This document shows, piece after piece, positions 18,327 through 27,209 of a stretch of 41,774 bases of DNA. The DNA is taken from the NCBI GenBank assembly GCA_038046265.1, contig JBBSWN010000032.1:1-41774 (forward strand), written 5' to 3'. Positions within the stretch are counted from its first letter, which is position 1. The number at the start of each line of letters is the position of its first letter. Source of the DNA: JAGWAC01 sp038046265 (GTDB taxonomy: Archaea; Nanobdellota; Nanobdellia; SCGC-AAA011-G17; JACPIM01). Below the pieces are notes generated by a model. That model worked only from the letters and a program-made list of their open reading frames with translations, did not search any database and was not told where the DNA came from. The position numbers were made by a program, and so were the translations under genes.

Positions 18327-20015
18327 TTATTTTCTTTTTACTCTAAATTTATGGTTTTTAAGCTTTTTTATTCCATTTTTTTCATGCTTAGAATTAGCTT
18401 TCTTGACATGTCTATGGTAAATAAAATATAATATAATCACAAGAGCAATAAACAAGTAAATTCCCCAGTAATTTGGTTTCTCTACTTGCTTGACAGCTTG
18501 CGTAGTTGGCAAGATTACTTCTGTTTTTCTTTCTTCCGGCTCATTAAATAATTTTATTTCTTTTGGTTTTTCCTTTTCTTTTTGTGGAATATTTTGTACA
18601 ACTACCCTGTCCTTGTCAGGTGCTATTGAAGATGGTGCTCTGCTCCCCCCACCGGGGCTTGAACTTGTTGTACTAGTTTCACTTGTTCCCCCAGAACCTC
18701 CTCCACCTCCAGAACCCCCCCCAGAGTTAGATTGACTTAATTTGTCCCCAAAAACTCCGTAAACACTAAAATGAGTTACATTATAAGAAACATAATTTTT
18801 GTCCTTGTCCAAAACAGAGTTTAATTTCTCCCATAGATTCGAGCTGTCATTATGATAATACAAGCTTAAAGTGCTTTCATTAATTCCTTCTATTTCACTC
18901 TCAGTATATTTTACTTTTAAAGTTGCAGAACTAAAACTTAAATTTCCAGCATTTATTTCCATAGCTCTGACTTTTTCTTTGTTAGAATATGTTAAATTGG
19001 AATTCGTGACTATTACTTCTGTGTTTGTTATGTTTATGTCTGAATAAACTGTCAATGTTGTATTCAATGTGCTGTTAGTGGTTTCCTTTAAATAAGTATA
19101 ATTAGTTGTGCTTGTATTGTTATTGCTTTCCTGAGTTGAATTTTCTGCATACAGCAAGCTTAAGCTGTTTATAACTGGAGTTCCTGTTCCATCAGAATAT
19201 AATTTTTCTCTTATTCTTATTTTAGTTGCATTTAAAGAAGAAATATTCTGGCTAGTTATATTTACCCAGTTGCTTCCAGAGTCTGTTGAATAATAGTATC
19301 CAATGTTCTGGTCATTTAGTGTATGACTATAATTAATGTAGTCAAACTTGCTTATATTTCCCGGCTGAATATCATTAGTTTCAATAGTTGCTGTACTTGG
19401 ATATGTTGTTGTGCTTATTGTGCTGTTAGTTGTTGTAAAATGCGTAGCATAGATATGGTCTACTTTTATTTTTTCTGAAGTAGGATAAATTCCAAAAGTA
19501 TTTCTAGCAGAGCTCAAGTTTAAAGTAAAGTTAACATAACCAGGATTTCCATCATAATTCAAAGTAGCAAAAGGATTACTGCATAAAGTTGAAGGATTGC
19601 ATATTTTTACATTCGTATTTTTATTATGCGTTAAATAAACAGAAATAACATCATTGTTTGCAAGATTGCTTGCAAAAGTTAAATCTAAAATCTTTTCATC
19701 ATCATTTTCTCCAATTTCCACACTTTGGTTGTTTTTTGAATTCACCTTGCTTAATTCATTGTCTCCATCTTGTGTAGCTCCTGTTAAACTGACAATGCTT
19801 TCAGTAGTTGTGCTTGTCGTACTAGTTGTAACTGTCGGAATTAACTTTATTTCATTATTTGAAAAATTAACAAGAGAAGAATTGTAATTATATTCATTAG
19901 TCACCGGGCTGTATAAAACATATCCAGTAGTGCTTGGTTTTATCAAGAATATAAACCCTAAAAAGAGAATTACAGCTAAAGCTATTACTATTACTTCCTC
20001 TTTTTTAAATTCCAT
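18327..20015 (-). CDS. Ser/Thr/Asn-rich surface glycoprotein-like protein with two membrane anchors
   Basis: About 562 residues. An N-terminal hydrophobic segment (VIVIALAVILFLGFIFLI) is followed by a long extracellular region with many N-x-S/T sequons (for example NYSH, NITS, NSTL), TSTTSTTT-like tracts and repeated beta-rich units. The passage VSYNVTHFSVYGVFG resembles the PGF-pre-PGF type domain of archaeal surface proteins. A glycine/serine linker (SGGGSGGGGGSGG) and a Pro/Lys/Glu segment lead to a C-terminal helix (GIYLFIALVIILYFIYH) and a basic tail. It is likely an envelope protein. ATG at 20015 is chosen over an in-frame TTG one codon upstream. It ends 16 bases before the EF-2 start on the same strand. 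Confidence 0.75.
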   Translation of the reverse strand: MEFKKEEVIVIALAVILFLGFIFLIKPSTTGYVLYSPVTNEYNYNSSLVNFSNNEIKLIPTVTTSTTSTTTESIVSLTGATQDGDNELSKVNSKNNQSVEIGENDDEKILDLTFASNLANNDVISVYLTHNKNTNVKICNPSTLCSNPFATLNYDGNPGYVNFTLNLSSARNTFGIYPTSEKIKVDHIYATHFTTTNSTISTTTYPSTATIETNDIQPGNISKFDYINYSHTLNDQNIGYYYSTDSGSNWVNITSQNISSLNATKIRIREKLYSDGTGTPVINSLSLLYAENSTQESNNNTSTTNYTYLKETTNSTLNTTLTVYSDINITNTEVIVTNSNLTYSNKEKVRAMEINAGNLSFSSATLKVKYTESEIEGINESTLSLYYHNDSSNLWEKLNSVLDKDKNYVSYNVTHFSVYGVFGDKLSQSNSGGGSGGGGGSGGTSETSTTSSSPGGGSRAPSSIAPDKDRVVVQNIPQKEKEKPKEIKLFNEPEERKTEVILPTTQAVKQVEKPNYWGIYLFIALVIILYFIYHRHVKKANSKHEKNGIKKLKNHKFRVKRK

Positions 20016-20162
20016 CAAGAATACCTAATTTTACAGTCTATAAATAGTTTATGTCTAAAGAAAGTTAATAAATTCACTAAATAATATATACTTTTGTGGA
20101 TAAAAGATTATTTTCAGGATATTAGCTTACATTTATAAATGCCTGATTTTTATTTTTTTTAA

Positions 20163-20702
20163 ATGTTACAAATTACTATTAAAGGTCACAAATTATCAGC
20201 TCTTGAAACACGAGATTCTCATTCTAGAAGGGCATTAAAATACAAAAATAATATATTTTCTCTGCTTAGTAAAATTGGTGTAGTAAAAGATAATATAATT
20301 ATAGATTTAGAGCCTATTGTAATAAAAAATATTATGGCTTCCGCATTATGGTATTGTGATGGTTATAAAATGTATTATAGTTATAAATCAGCCAAAAAGT
20401 ATGTTGATAATCTGTATGTGGTTTACAAAGTTATAGAATTTGAAGTAAATGATTTATTAGCTGGAACAATTACTTTTCAAGAATTTCTTTCTGAATTTTC
20501 TGAAAAAGACGATGTTGAAAATACACGTAAAGAAGCGCGGGAAGTTCTTGGTATAGATCAAGATGTTCTTGATTTTAATATAATAGATAAAAGATATAAG
20601 GAATTAGCAAAGAAATATCATCCAGATATAAATGGTGGAGATGCTGAAATGTTCAAAAAAATAAATATTGCTCATAAAATATTAAAAAGAGAACTAACTT
20701 AA
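20163..20702 (+). CDS. Protein with C-terminal J domain
   Basis: 179 residues. The last 45 residues form a J domain: the helix IDKRYKELAKKYHPDINGG contains the invariant HPD (153-155), and the helix EMFKKINIAHKILKREL follows. The J domain stimulates Hsp70 ATPase. Placement at the C-terminus is unlike classical DnaJ, where it is N-terminal, and no Gly/Phe or zinc-finger part is present. The first 130 residues are unrecognised, with Tyr-rich helices (WYCDGYKMYYSYKSAKKYVDNLY). It may recruit an Hsp70 to a particular client. No Hsp70 gene is in the window. Confidence 0.75.
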   Translation: MLQITIKGHKLSALETRDSHSRRALKYKNNIFSLLSKIGVVKDNIIIDLEPIVIKNIMASALWYCDGYKMYYSYKSAKKYVDNLYVVYKVIEFEVNDLLAGTITFQEFLSEFSEKDDVENTRKEAREVLGIDQDVLDFNIIDKRYKELAKKYHPDINGGDAEMFKKINIAHKILKRELT

Positions 20703-20772
20703 TTTTTCTTCTAGTATTTTTTGTTTTCTTCTTTTAATTTCTGTTGTCAAAATTTAAACTAAATATTTAATA

Positions 20773-21036
20773 TTATTTCAATATGCCCATCAAGTAAGGC
20801 ATTTGTTGTTCAATAAAAGCTATTATTTCTTTTTTGAATTTTGTATTTAAAGAAAGAGCAGTATATTGTGGTTTTTTATGAACAATTATCCACCCAATTT
20901 TAGAAAGTTCTTTTATTACATCATCCAAATTTGAGAATTTCTTAAAATGTTCAGTTCTATCATAGCATGCATCCCAATTATTCTTTCTAGTTAATTTAAA
21001 CATTACTTGGGCTTTTTCTAAATCTAACGCAGTCAT
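20773..21036 (-). CDS. Small hypothetical protein, possible winged helix, 87 aa
   Basis: Not firmly recognised. The sequence NLDDVIKELSKIGWIIVHKKPQYTALSLNTKFKKEI reads like a helix followed by a two-stranded wing, as in small winged-helix regulators. It is divergent from a clearer winged-helix gene at 21176, and the two share a short region containing a perfect 16-bp palindrome. A regulatory or toxin-antitoxin pairing is possible but is not shown by sequence. Confidence 0.5.
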   Translation of the reverse strand: MTALDLEKAQVMFKLTRKNNWDACYDRTEHFKKFSNLDDVIKELSKIGWIIVHKKPQYTALSLNTKFKKEIIAFIEQQMPYLMGILK

Positions 21037-21125
21037 GCTTTCCTCTTTTTGGATATAATATTAAAAACAAATTAGCTTTTAAATATTTCTATTAGTGAAA
21101 TACTTATTAAGCTATGGAAACATTT

Positions 21126-21141
21126 ATATATCATGATATAT
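21126..21141. promoter_or_regulatory. 16-bp perfect palindrome in divergent promoter region (candidate operator)
   Basis: ATATATCATGATATAT is identical to its reverse complement and lies 34 bases before the ATG of the winged-helix gene at 21176. It overlaps a TATA-like sequence (TTTATATA). A dimeric regulator binding here would block TBP/TFB access, as in autorepression. AT-rich palindromes can arise by chance, hence moderate confidence. Confidence 0.4.
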
Positions 21142-21175
21142 TCTAATATCTTATAAGTTATTATGAGATATAAAC

Positions 21176-21505
21176 ATGAAAACTAAAGAAAATAAATCAT
21201 TATTTTTGGAATCTTTTGGAGACACTCCACAATTAAGAGTTTTAGATTTTTTAATAGATAATCACTTCTTTGATTATCCTATAACTGAAATTGCTAAAGA
21301 AGCTAATGTTAGTTATAATTCTATTAAATTATTTTTTCCCAGATTTATCAAAAATAAGATTATTGTCAAAACCAGAAGAATTGGAAAGTCTGATTATTTC
21401 AAATTGAATATAAATAATCCTTTTATTATGAAATTAATGCAACTTGATTGGAGTTTGATAAAAAATATCTCGCTTCCAGTTTATGAAAAAGAGATTGAAA
21501 ACTAA
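21176..21505 (+). CDS. Winged helix-turn-helix transcriptional regulator, 109 aa
   Basis: The core has a wHTH pattern: LRVLDFLIDN (helix 1), ITEIAKEANVSYNSIKLFFPRFIKN (helix-turn-helix with recognition helix), then IVKTRRIGKSDYFKLN (the wing). The C-terminal helix (PFIMKLMQLDWSLIKNI) may mediate dimerisation. No ligand domain is present. The palindrome at 21126-21141 just upstream is a plausible autoregulatory site. Many archaea carry comparable DTPQLRVLDFLI-type regulators; the target here is unknown. Confidence 0.75.
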   Translation: MKTKENKSLFLESFGDTPQLRVLDFLIDNHFFDYPITEIAKEANVSYNSIKLFFPRFIKNKIIVKTRRIGKSDYFKLNINNPFIMKLMQLDWSLIKNISLPVYEKEIEN

Positions 21506-21535
21506 TTTATATTAAAATAAAGTTAAGATTATAGA

Positions 21536-22207
21536 TCATTCTAATATATAAGTCCAATTTGGAAAATCATCTAAGCATCTCAAAATATCTTTGCTTGATC
21601 TTACTAAATCCATAATTTTTTCAGCTATAATTTTTGGTTTTGTTGGTTGTATTCTTTGAATGCTTTCATTTGTTTTTCCTTTTCTGAACAAAGGAGTATC
21701 AACAGGCCCGGGATAAACAATTTTTATTCTATTGTTAAAATAGGGGCTATTTTTAAAAGATTCAGCCACCATAGTTCCGCCTAATTTACTCAATGAATAT
21801 CCTAAGAAATTTGGGTCTAAAGATAAAGCCATTGCTGAAGAAACCTGAACAAAAGTTGAAGATACAGCTTGGTTTTCCAAATATAATCCTATAACAGTAA
21901 GAAGATTTGCTGTGCCTTGAACATTAACTTTAAACATTCTTTTTATTCCTTCTGGAGTTTCTTCATCTTTAACACCAGCACTATTAACAATAAGTTCAAG
22001 ATGCCCTTCAACCGCATCTAATCCACTTGAAATAGAATCTGAATCAGTTACATCTACTTTCAAATATTTTACTTTTGGAATTTCAATTTTCGGTTCAGTA
22101 ATATCAAAAGAATAAAGATTCCAGTCATACTTTTGTGATAATTCTTCAAGCAAAGCATTACCTATGCCACTACTTCCACCCGCAACTATAGCAGAAAAAT
22201 TACTCAT
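21536..22207 (-). CDS. Short-chain dehydrogenase/reductase (SDR)
   Basis: A 223-residue Rossmann enzyme. The nucleotide-binding glycine motif is AGGSSGIG near the N-terminus, and VDVTD binds the adenine ring. NSAG corresponds to the NNAG motif. Ser of VSSAMAL and the YSLSK motif supply the catalytic Ser-Tyr-Lys. PGPVDTPLF is the usual loop after the active site. The SDR class is clear, but the substrate is not. It starts one base after the rps7 stop (stop at 22209, ATG at 22207) and probably belongs to the ribosomal transcript. Confidence 0.9.
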   Translation of the reverse strand: MSNFSAIVAGGSSGIGNALLEELSQKYDWNLYSFDITEPKIEIPKVKYLKVDVTDSDSISSGLDAVEGHLELIVNSAGVKDEETPEGIKRMFKVNVQGTANLLTVIGLYLENQAVSSTFVQVSSAMALSLDPNFLGYSLSKLGGTMVAESFKNSPYFNNRIKIVYPGPVDTPLFRKGKTNESIQRIQPTKPKIIAEKIMDLVRSSKDILRCLDDFPNWTYILE

Positions 22208-22208
22208 T

Positions 22209-22808
22209 TTAACGTGAAGCTTCAGCCTGTCTCTCTAATTCTAGTTTCTTTGCAATTGCAGCTGACTTGTTGTCATTATTGTAAGCTTTTATTATTTCTT
22301 CAGCTAGACATTCTTCAGCTTTTTTCTTCCCTCTAAATGATTGTGCATAAGCTCCTTGGGCCATCATCTTCAAAGCAATATCAACTCTTCTTTGTGGTGA
22401 ACAATCAACAGATTGAGGATAACGAGCACCACCATATTCAATAGATGTAATTTCTTCCCTAGGAGCTGCATTTTCAACAGCTTTTACAAGAACTTTAATT
22501 GGATTTTCTTTTGTTTGTTTTTCAATAATTTCCAAAGCATCTTTAACAATTCTATAAACAGTCAGGCTTTTCCCAGTACATATTCCAGAACTTAATCTGT
22601 GTTCTTTTCCTCTATGTCCAGGCACCATTAACTTGTTCATTAATCTTTCAACAATATTGTTCTTGCTCTTGTGAAACTTTATTTTTACATTTCTCCCACC
22701 AGTTCTTGGAACAAAAATTGGTTTTAAATTTATATATTCTTTTAAAGCAGGATCATTAATTGTTATTCCTGATGTGTCCCATTTATTAAATAAAAGAATT
22801 TTATCCAT
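22209..22808 (-). CDS. rps7: 30S ribosomal protein S7
   Basis: 199 residues, archaeal S7. LMVPGHRGKEHRLSSG and the region ending in NAAPREEITSIEYGGARYPQSVD are conserved S7 segments that contact the 16S 3' major domain, and QRRVDIALKMMAQGAYAQSF is the family's C-terminal core. S7 nucleates assembly of the small-subunit head. It follows rps12 with a two-base gap, as in the conserved archaeal str-type cluster. EF-2, often the next gene, is displaced to 16127-18310. Confidence 0.95.
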   Translation of the reverse strand: MDKILLFNKWDTSGITINDPALKEYINLKPIFVPRTGGRNVKIKFHKSKNNIVERLMNKLMVPGHRGKEHRLSSGICTGKSLTVYRIVKDALEIIEKQTKENPIKVLVKAVENAAPREEITSIEYGGARYPQSVDCSPQRRVDIALKMMAQGAYAQSFRGKKKAEECLAEEIIKAYNNDNKSAAIAKKLELERQAEASR

Positions 22809-22810
22809 AA

Positions 22811-23248
22811 TTATCTTCTACCTTTTTCTATTCTTCCTTTGACAAGAGAATTTAAACATTGGTCATTTACTTTAGAAACTTGCCATCTAATTCCTGGAAT
22901 ATCTCCCTTGGCTTTTCCCATTATCCCACCAATACACTCAACTATAACTTCATCATGTTCATCAATAAACCTTATGGCATTATATCCAGGAACAAAAGCA
23001 GTAATCTGTCTTCCATTTTTAGTTAGCTGGCATTTTATAGCTTTTCTCATAGCAGAATTTGGCTGCTTTGCCTCTACTTGTCTTTTCTCTAGAACAATAG
23101 CTTTTGCCTGCGGAGCTCCTTCCAAAGGATCTGATTTCTTTTTTAAGTTTAAAGTTCTTCTAGTAAACCACTTGTTGTTCCATCTATATTTCTTTCTCCT
23201 GGTTTTTAGTTTCTTTCCAGACCCCAATCCCTTTGATTTTTTGCCCAT
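22811..23248 (-). CDS. rps12: 30S ribosomal protein S12
   Basis: 145 residues, the archaeal/eukaryotic S12 (S23) length. The decoding-site signature KQPNSAMRKAIKCQLTKNG is present, and GIMGKAKGDIPGIRW and the C-terminal KVNDQCLNSLVKGR fit the family. S12 monitors codon-anticodon pairing. It lies directly before rps7. TATA-like TATAAATATTG upstream (about 23275-23285) would give this pair its own promoter, consistent with separation from the RNA polymerase genes. Confidence 0.95.
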   Translation of the reverse strand: MGKKSKGLGSGKKLKTRRKKYRWNNKWFTRRTLNLKKKSDPLEGAPQAKAIVLEKRQVEAKQPNSAMRKAIKCQLTKNGRQITAFVPGYNAIRFIDEHDEVIVECIGGIMGKAKGDIPGIRWQVSKVNDQCLNSLVKGRIEKGRR

Positions 23249-23314
23249 GTTTTTGTTTCTGCAAAATAAAAATCTCTTTATAAATATTGCTATTTCATTT
23301 TAAAAAATTAAGAA

Positions 23315-24301
23315 TTATTTGCTAAGCTCAGCTATTGCCGCAATAATGTATTCTCCTGACTTTATATATTGGTTGTCCTTTGTTTCTGTCTTAAGCATGT
23401 CCCCTGTTCTTAATTCACATAGATAAGTTGAACAAGCTTTAGTCAAAAACACTTTATTTGAATCAGAATATACAATGCTTGCATGCCTTACTTTCCAGGA
23501 ATTTGTAGTTGTTCTCGCTCTTACAATATAATTTTTCCATGACTCTCCATCATTTGCTCCAGCACTTGGTCCTTCTAAGTTAGCTTTGAAAGTACAGCTG
23601 ACACCCAAAGTTCCTTCAAGTTCACATTCTTCTTCTTTAACAAGAACCTCAACATATCCCCCCTTTTCATTAGTATAATACTCTAATAATTCTAATTGTA
23701 CATCTGTTGGTTGTACTGGTTTTATTTTTTTCTTTTTAGCTGTGCTAACTTTTGCTTCTTCTTTCTTTGGCAGAGGTTTTCCTTCTTCAACAACAGTTAC
23801 GCAAGCAGCATCTAAGAAATCATTTTCTTCATCTATCTCAGCTACTTTTTTTGAAGTGTCAACTTTAACATCTACACAATGTTCTCCAACAGAGTTAAAT
23901 TGATAAAAATCTATTGGTGTAATTTGTCTAAGATTCTTTACAGCAAAATCTTGTGGATGTAAAGTATTAGTCAAAGAAAAAGTTTTCTTTAAGTTCCTGT
24001 CTTCAGTTTTCTTGCCATCAACCTTTATCTCAAACCTATACTTAGTTTTATCTACTTTGTCTCCAGGTGGAGCATCTCCTGTTCCTTCATTCTTGATTTT
24101 TACCTGTATATTTGCTCTTGCTCCAACATAAGCAGCATAAATTTCTTCCCCAGTTACTTCATCAATAAATTGAGCATCTCCTGTTAAGTCAGGCAGTCCT
24201 TCATTAACCTGCCACCCAGTTAAATTATTTAAGTTAAAAGAAATCATAGAAACAAGCATAATTAAAACAGCGCCTAAAATAATTTTATTGTCCTTTTCCA
24301 A
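23315..24301 (-). CDS. Membrane-anchored surface protein with CARDB-like domain, 328 aa
   Basis: A signal-anchor (IILGAVLIMLVSMISF) is followed by an extracellular region. ANIQVKIKNEGTGDAPPGDK and HCVDVKVDTSKKVAEIDEEN resemble a CARDB/adhesion beta-sandwich. A Lys/Glu/Pro linker leads to a second domain with four cysteines in pairs (CELEGTLGVSC, CSTYLC), probably disulfides. The frame begins with TTG at 24301 preceded at short distance by GAGGG, a plausible ribosome-binding site. The next methionine would cut the membrane segment. Function unknown. It sits between rps12 and the divergent 822-residue surface gene. Confidence 0.65.
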   Translation of the reverse strand: MEKDNKIILGAVLIMLVSMISFNLNNLTGWQVNEGLPDLTGDAQFIDEVTGEEIYAAYVGARANIQVKIKNEGTGDAPPGDKVDKTKYRFEIKVDGKKTEDRNLKKTFSLTNTLHPQDFAVKNLRQITPIDFYQFNSVGEHCVDVKVDTSKKVAEIDEENDFLDAACVTVVEEGKPLPKKEEAKVSTAKKKKIKPVQPTDVQLELLEYYTNEKGGYVEVLVKEEECELEGTLGVSCTFKANLEGPSAGANDGESWKNYIVRARTTTNSWKVRHASIVYSDSNKVFLTKACSTYLCELRTGDMLKTETKDNQYIKSGEYIIAAIAELSK

Positions 24302-24638
24302 TTAAAATCCCTCTTTTATTATTTATTTTATTGGTTCTTTATTTATATACTTTTTCTTTTTTTGGTTTTGCACATAAATTCAAAATTCTAGAATTATTTA
24401 AAAAGATCCGGAAGATTTCCAGTGTTAATTACTTTATAATTAGAACTTTTCCCCTTTATAAATACTACTGGACAAATCTGGGACCTGCCTAGCCCTTATA
24501 AATATGTTGTAGTTTTAAAAGAGTAAACACCTAAACAAATTAATCTCCCAAATACCCAGAAACATTTATAAATAATAAATGTCCTAAAATAATAAACAAT
24601 ATTTAATATTTAATAAAAAATTTGAAAGAGGTGTTCAA
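24302..24638. other. Divergent intergenic region with serial TATA-like boxes
   Basis: This 337-base gap between two divergent surface-protein genes has no credible reading frame. It contains at least three TATA-like elements: TTATAAATACTAC near 24458, TTATAAATATG near 24495 and TTTATAAATAATAAATG near 24567. Several promoters may therefore drive the 822-residue gene, whose mRNA would be leadered, given the Shine-Dalgarno site at 24628. I see no RNA gene or repeat here. Confidence 0.4.
24628..24633 (+). promoter_or_regulatory. Strong Shine-Dalgarno site of the 822-aa surface gene
   Basis: GAGGTG lies five bases before the ATG at 24639 and is complementary to the archaeal 16S 3' end (anti-SD CACCTC core). 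Most other genes here show only a TATA box close to the start codon and no such motif, so this gene stands out as having a leadered and probably highly translated mRNA. Confidence 0.6.
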
Positions 24639-27107
24639 ATGTATAACTATTTAAAAAGTAAATCTATATTTCTATTATTAATTTTAGTTTTGAGCAACTT
24701 TGCTGTTTATGCTCAAACCCCAACAACAACAACAACACAAACTTATGATGTTGCAGATGCTGGAGTAACTCCAGACTCATTTTTATATAATTTAGAACTA
24801 GCATATGAAAATTTCCAATTAGCTGTCACTGTAGATCCAGTGGTTGAAGCAGAATTATTAACATCTCATTTAGAAGAAAGGCATGCTGAAATGGAAGCTA
24901 TGTATCAGCAGGAAAATTATGATGCTATGGCAACAGTCTCAGAAGAAATCCAGGAAACTTCTGAAAGTTTGCAAGAAACAGTAGCTGACATACCACCGAC
25001 AGAAGAAAATCTCCCAACAATTCACAGTGTTGAAGAACAATTAATTTACCAAGAAGAGCATATTGAAACAATTCATGAAGCTCTTGAAACTCAAGTTCAA
25101 TCAGGAACATTATCAGCAGAAACTGTCCAGGAAATTTCCTTTACAGCAATGGAAGAATCAGCAGTTGCTGTTCAAGCAGAGTCTGAAAATACAGAAGATC
25201 TTATTGTTGATACAATTGCACAAGAACAAGGCATAACAACTATCGAAGCACAATTGCAAGTGGAGCAACAGGCAGAAGACACTGGTTTATTAGATTTACA
25301 AGAAGCAGAAGTCGGATCTGAATTAAGAGAACTTTCACAATCAATAACACAATTAGAAGAGCAATTAGGAACATTAAGGCAGGAAGGAACAGAACTTCCA
25401 AATGACAATCAATTAGATCAAATTCTTGATGAATCAAGAACACAGCTGGAGAGATGTGAAGATTATCTTTCACATGGAGAAATAGACCATGCTTTTGCAG
25501 AATTAACATCTTCAGAGCAGTTGACTTTGACAGCAGAGCAAGCAGTAAATCAAGAGCCTGATTTTGATTATTCAGAATTAGTTGACTTGGCAGAAGAAGT
25601 AGAACAAGAACAGCAGGAAAGAATTGATGAAGCAGAAGAGTATATAGAAGAATATTCAGAAATTTCAGATGAACTAGCTCAAAATTATCCTGACAGGGCA
25701 GATGACTTTGCATACTTTAATGAGCAGTCTGAAAAAGTTCGAGAAATAAGTGAGAAATTTGAAGAGGTTTTCGGATCTCAAAGAGACTCTTTAATATCAG
25801 AAGGTAAATCAGCAGAAGAAGCAGACCAGATTTTGGGAGAAAGATGGAACCAGGAATACAGATTGGCTTATGGTGAAGAATTCCTTCCTCCAGGAATTGA
25901 AGGCGAAATAGATCCTGGATTTGCAGTCATCCCTGTTTATGATGGTGATGGAAATTATCTTGGGCTTAGAAATCCAGATAATATTGGTAGTGAACCTGTT
26001 TTTGATGAACACGGTTTTCCAATAGGAGTTGATTCTGGTTCAGTAGTTCTTCCAGAAGAATTCAAGGTAGAGGGTGGTTTTGTAAAAGGCCATGAATATG
26101 AAGACCCAGTTTCAGGACATAAATATGAAATTACAGACAATGGATGGAAATACACAACTCCAGCAGGAATTACATATGAAGAATCTTGGCCAGAAGGTTA
26201 CACGCCAGGACAAGAAAATTCCTATGAAAAAGGCAACGAAATCCACCAGTCTTTTGAGAAAACAGATGAAGGAACAGTAATCTATAATTATTTTGCAACA
26301 GGTTACGAAGTAGTGCTTCCAGATGGAACAACAGAAACACATTCATATCCAAAAGGAGAATATGAGTCTTTAAGTGGAGAAAAAATAGAAATTGAGCCAA
26401 CTGGATTTAAAGTAGATTCAGGAGAAGAAAGCTCAGAACAATACTCTCATAAATATGAGTATAATCCGGAATTTGACAATTATGCAGCAAAATTAGATTC
26501 AGGAGAATTAGCTACTTTCTGGGCGCCAGAAGGAGCAAGCGAACACGACAAATTTGATTATGTTGCAGATGCAAACTATTATGCATATGTTAGTGGTGGA
26601 GAAAGCTGGATATATAATCCAGCTGCTGGATCATGGCAGTCTTCAGGCGGAGAAACATACAAGCCAGAAGCAACAACTTTGGCTCCAGTAGGCCACGAAG
26701 GAGCACATGCTTACACAACACCTACAGGAGAAACATGGACTTATGATGCTGCAACAGGATCATGGGGTTCATCAACAGGAGAATCATATAATCAAGGTAC
26801 AAACCATTATCAAAGTGCAGAAGGGCAAGCATGGTCTTATGATTCCTCAACAGGAGCATGGACATCACCTACAGGAGAAACTCATACAGACACAGCTTAC
26901 ACTCCAGGAACAGAAGCAGCAACAGGAGTATCGTGGTCTTATGATTCCTCAACAGGATCATGGGGTTCATCAACAGGAGTATCGTGGTCTTATGATTCCT
27001 CAACAGGAGCATGGACATCACCTACAGGAGAAACTCATACAGACACAATGAGCGGAACATATACAGGAACAACAACTGATTCTGGCTATACACCGCCTAG
27101 CCATTAA
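24639..27107 (+). CDS. Large acidic secreted protein with DUF5667-like N-terminus and tandem Trp/Tyr repeats
   Basis: 822 residues. Signal peptide (IFLLLILVLSNFAVYAQ). Residues about 35-340 are strongly acidic and helical; DSFLYNLELAYENFQLAVTVDP resembles the start of DUF5667. A middle region (about 400-640) is beta-rich with EYEDPVSGHKYEI-like strands. Residues about 650-805 contain repeats of the form GxxWxYDxxTGxWxSxTGE, five or more copies. The last copies are nearly identical at DNA level. No C-terminal membrane anchor is seen, so it may be released or bound to the envelope by other means. Probable adhesin or S-layer-associated protein; function unknown. Very strong Shine-Dalgarno upstream. 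Confidence 0.75.
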   Translation: MYNYLKSKSIFLLLILVLSNFAVYAQTPTTTTTQTYDVADAGVTPDSFLYNLELAYENFQLAVTVDPVVEAELLTSHLEERHAEMEAMYQQENYDAMATVSEEIQETSESLQETVADIPPTEENLPTIHSVEEQLIYQEEHIETIHEALETQVQSGTLSAETVQEISFTAMEESAVAVQAESENTEDLIVDTIAQEQGITTIEAQLQVEQQAEDTGLLDLQEAEVGSELRELSQSITQLEEQLGTLRQEGTELPNDNQLDQILDESRTQLERCEDYLSHGEIDHAFAELTSSEQLTLTAEQAVNQEPDFDYSELVDLAEEVEQEQQERIDEAEEYIEEYSEISDELAQNYPDRADDFAYFNEQSEKVREISEKFEEVFGSQRDSLISEGKSAEEADQILGERWNQEYRLAYGEEFLPPGIEGEIDPGFAVIPVYDGDGNYLGLRNPDNIGSEPVFDEHGFPIGVDSGSVVLPEEFKVEGGFVKGHEYEDPVSGHKYEITDNGWKYTTPAGITYEESWPEGYTPGQENSYEKGNEIHQSFEKTDEGTVIYNYFATGYEVVLPDGTTETHSYPKGEYESLSGEKIEIEPTGFKVDSGEESSEQYSHKYEYNPEFDNYAAKLDSGELATFWAPEGASEHDKFDYVADANYYAYVSGGESWIYNPAAGSWQSSGGETYKPEATTLAPVGHEGAHAYTTPTGETWTYDAATGSWGSSTGESYNQGTNHYQSAEGQAWSYDSSTGAWTSPTGETHTDTAYTPGTEAATGVSWSYDSSTGSWGSSTGVSWSYDSSTGAWTSPTGETHTDTMSGTYTGTTTDSGYTPPSH
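26832..27047 (+). repeat. Exact 63-bp tandem repeat copies inside the surface gene
   Basis: 26832-26894 and 26985-27047 are identical over 63 bases. A third partial copy lies between them (about 26933-26981). The repeats encode the W-SYDSSTGAW-SPTGETHTDT unit, in frame. Identity at the third codon position shows recent duplication, and the copy number may vary by slippage or recombination between strains. Confidence 0.85.
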
Positions 27108-27209
27108 ATTTTTCTTTTTTTCTTTTTTATTTTAAACTTTTTCTAAAGGATTACTTTGTTGAAACTTTTCTAAAGTTTCTTTTTCCTAAAAGCTTTCGAG
27201 AATTAATTT

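Noticed and set aside
26707..27051. A second-frame protein of 114 residues over the repeats of the surface gene
   Set aside because: It is a shadow created by in-frame repetition. The main frame has the signal peptide, the ribosome-binding site and coherent repeat logic.
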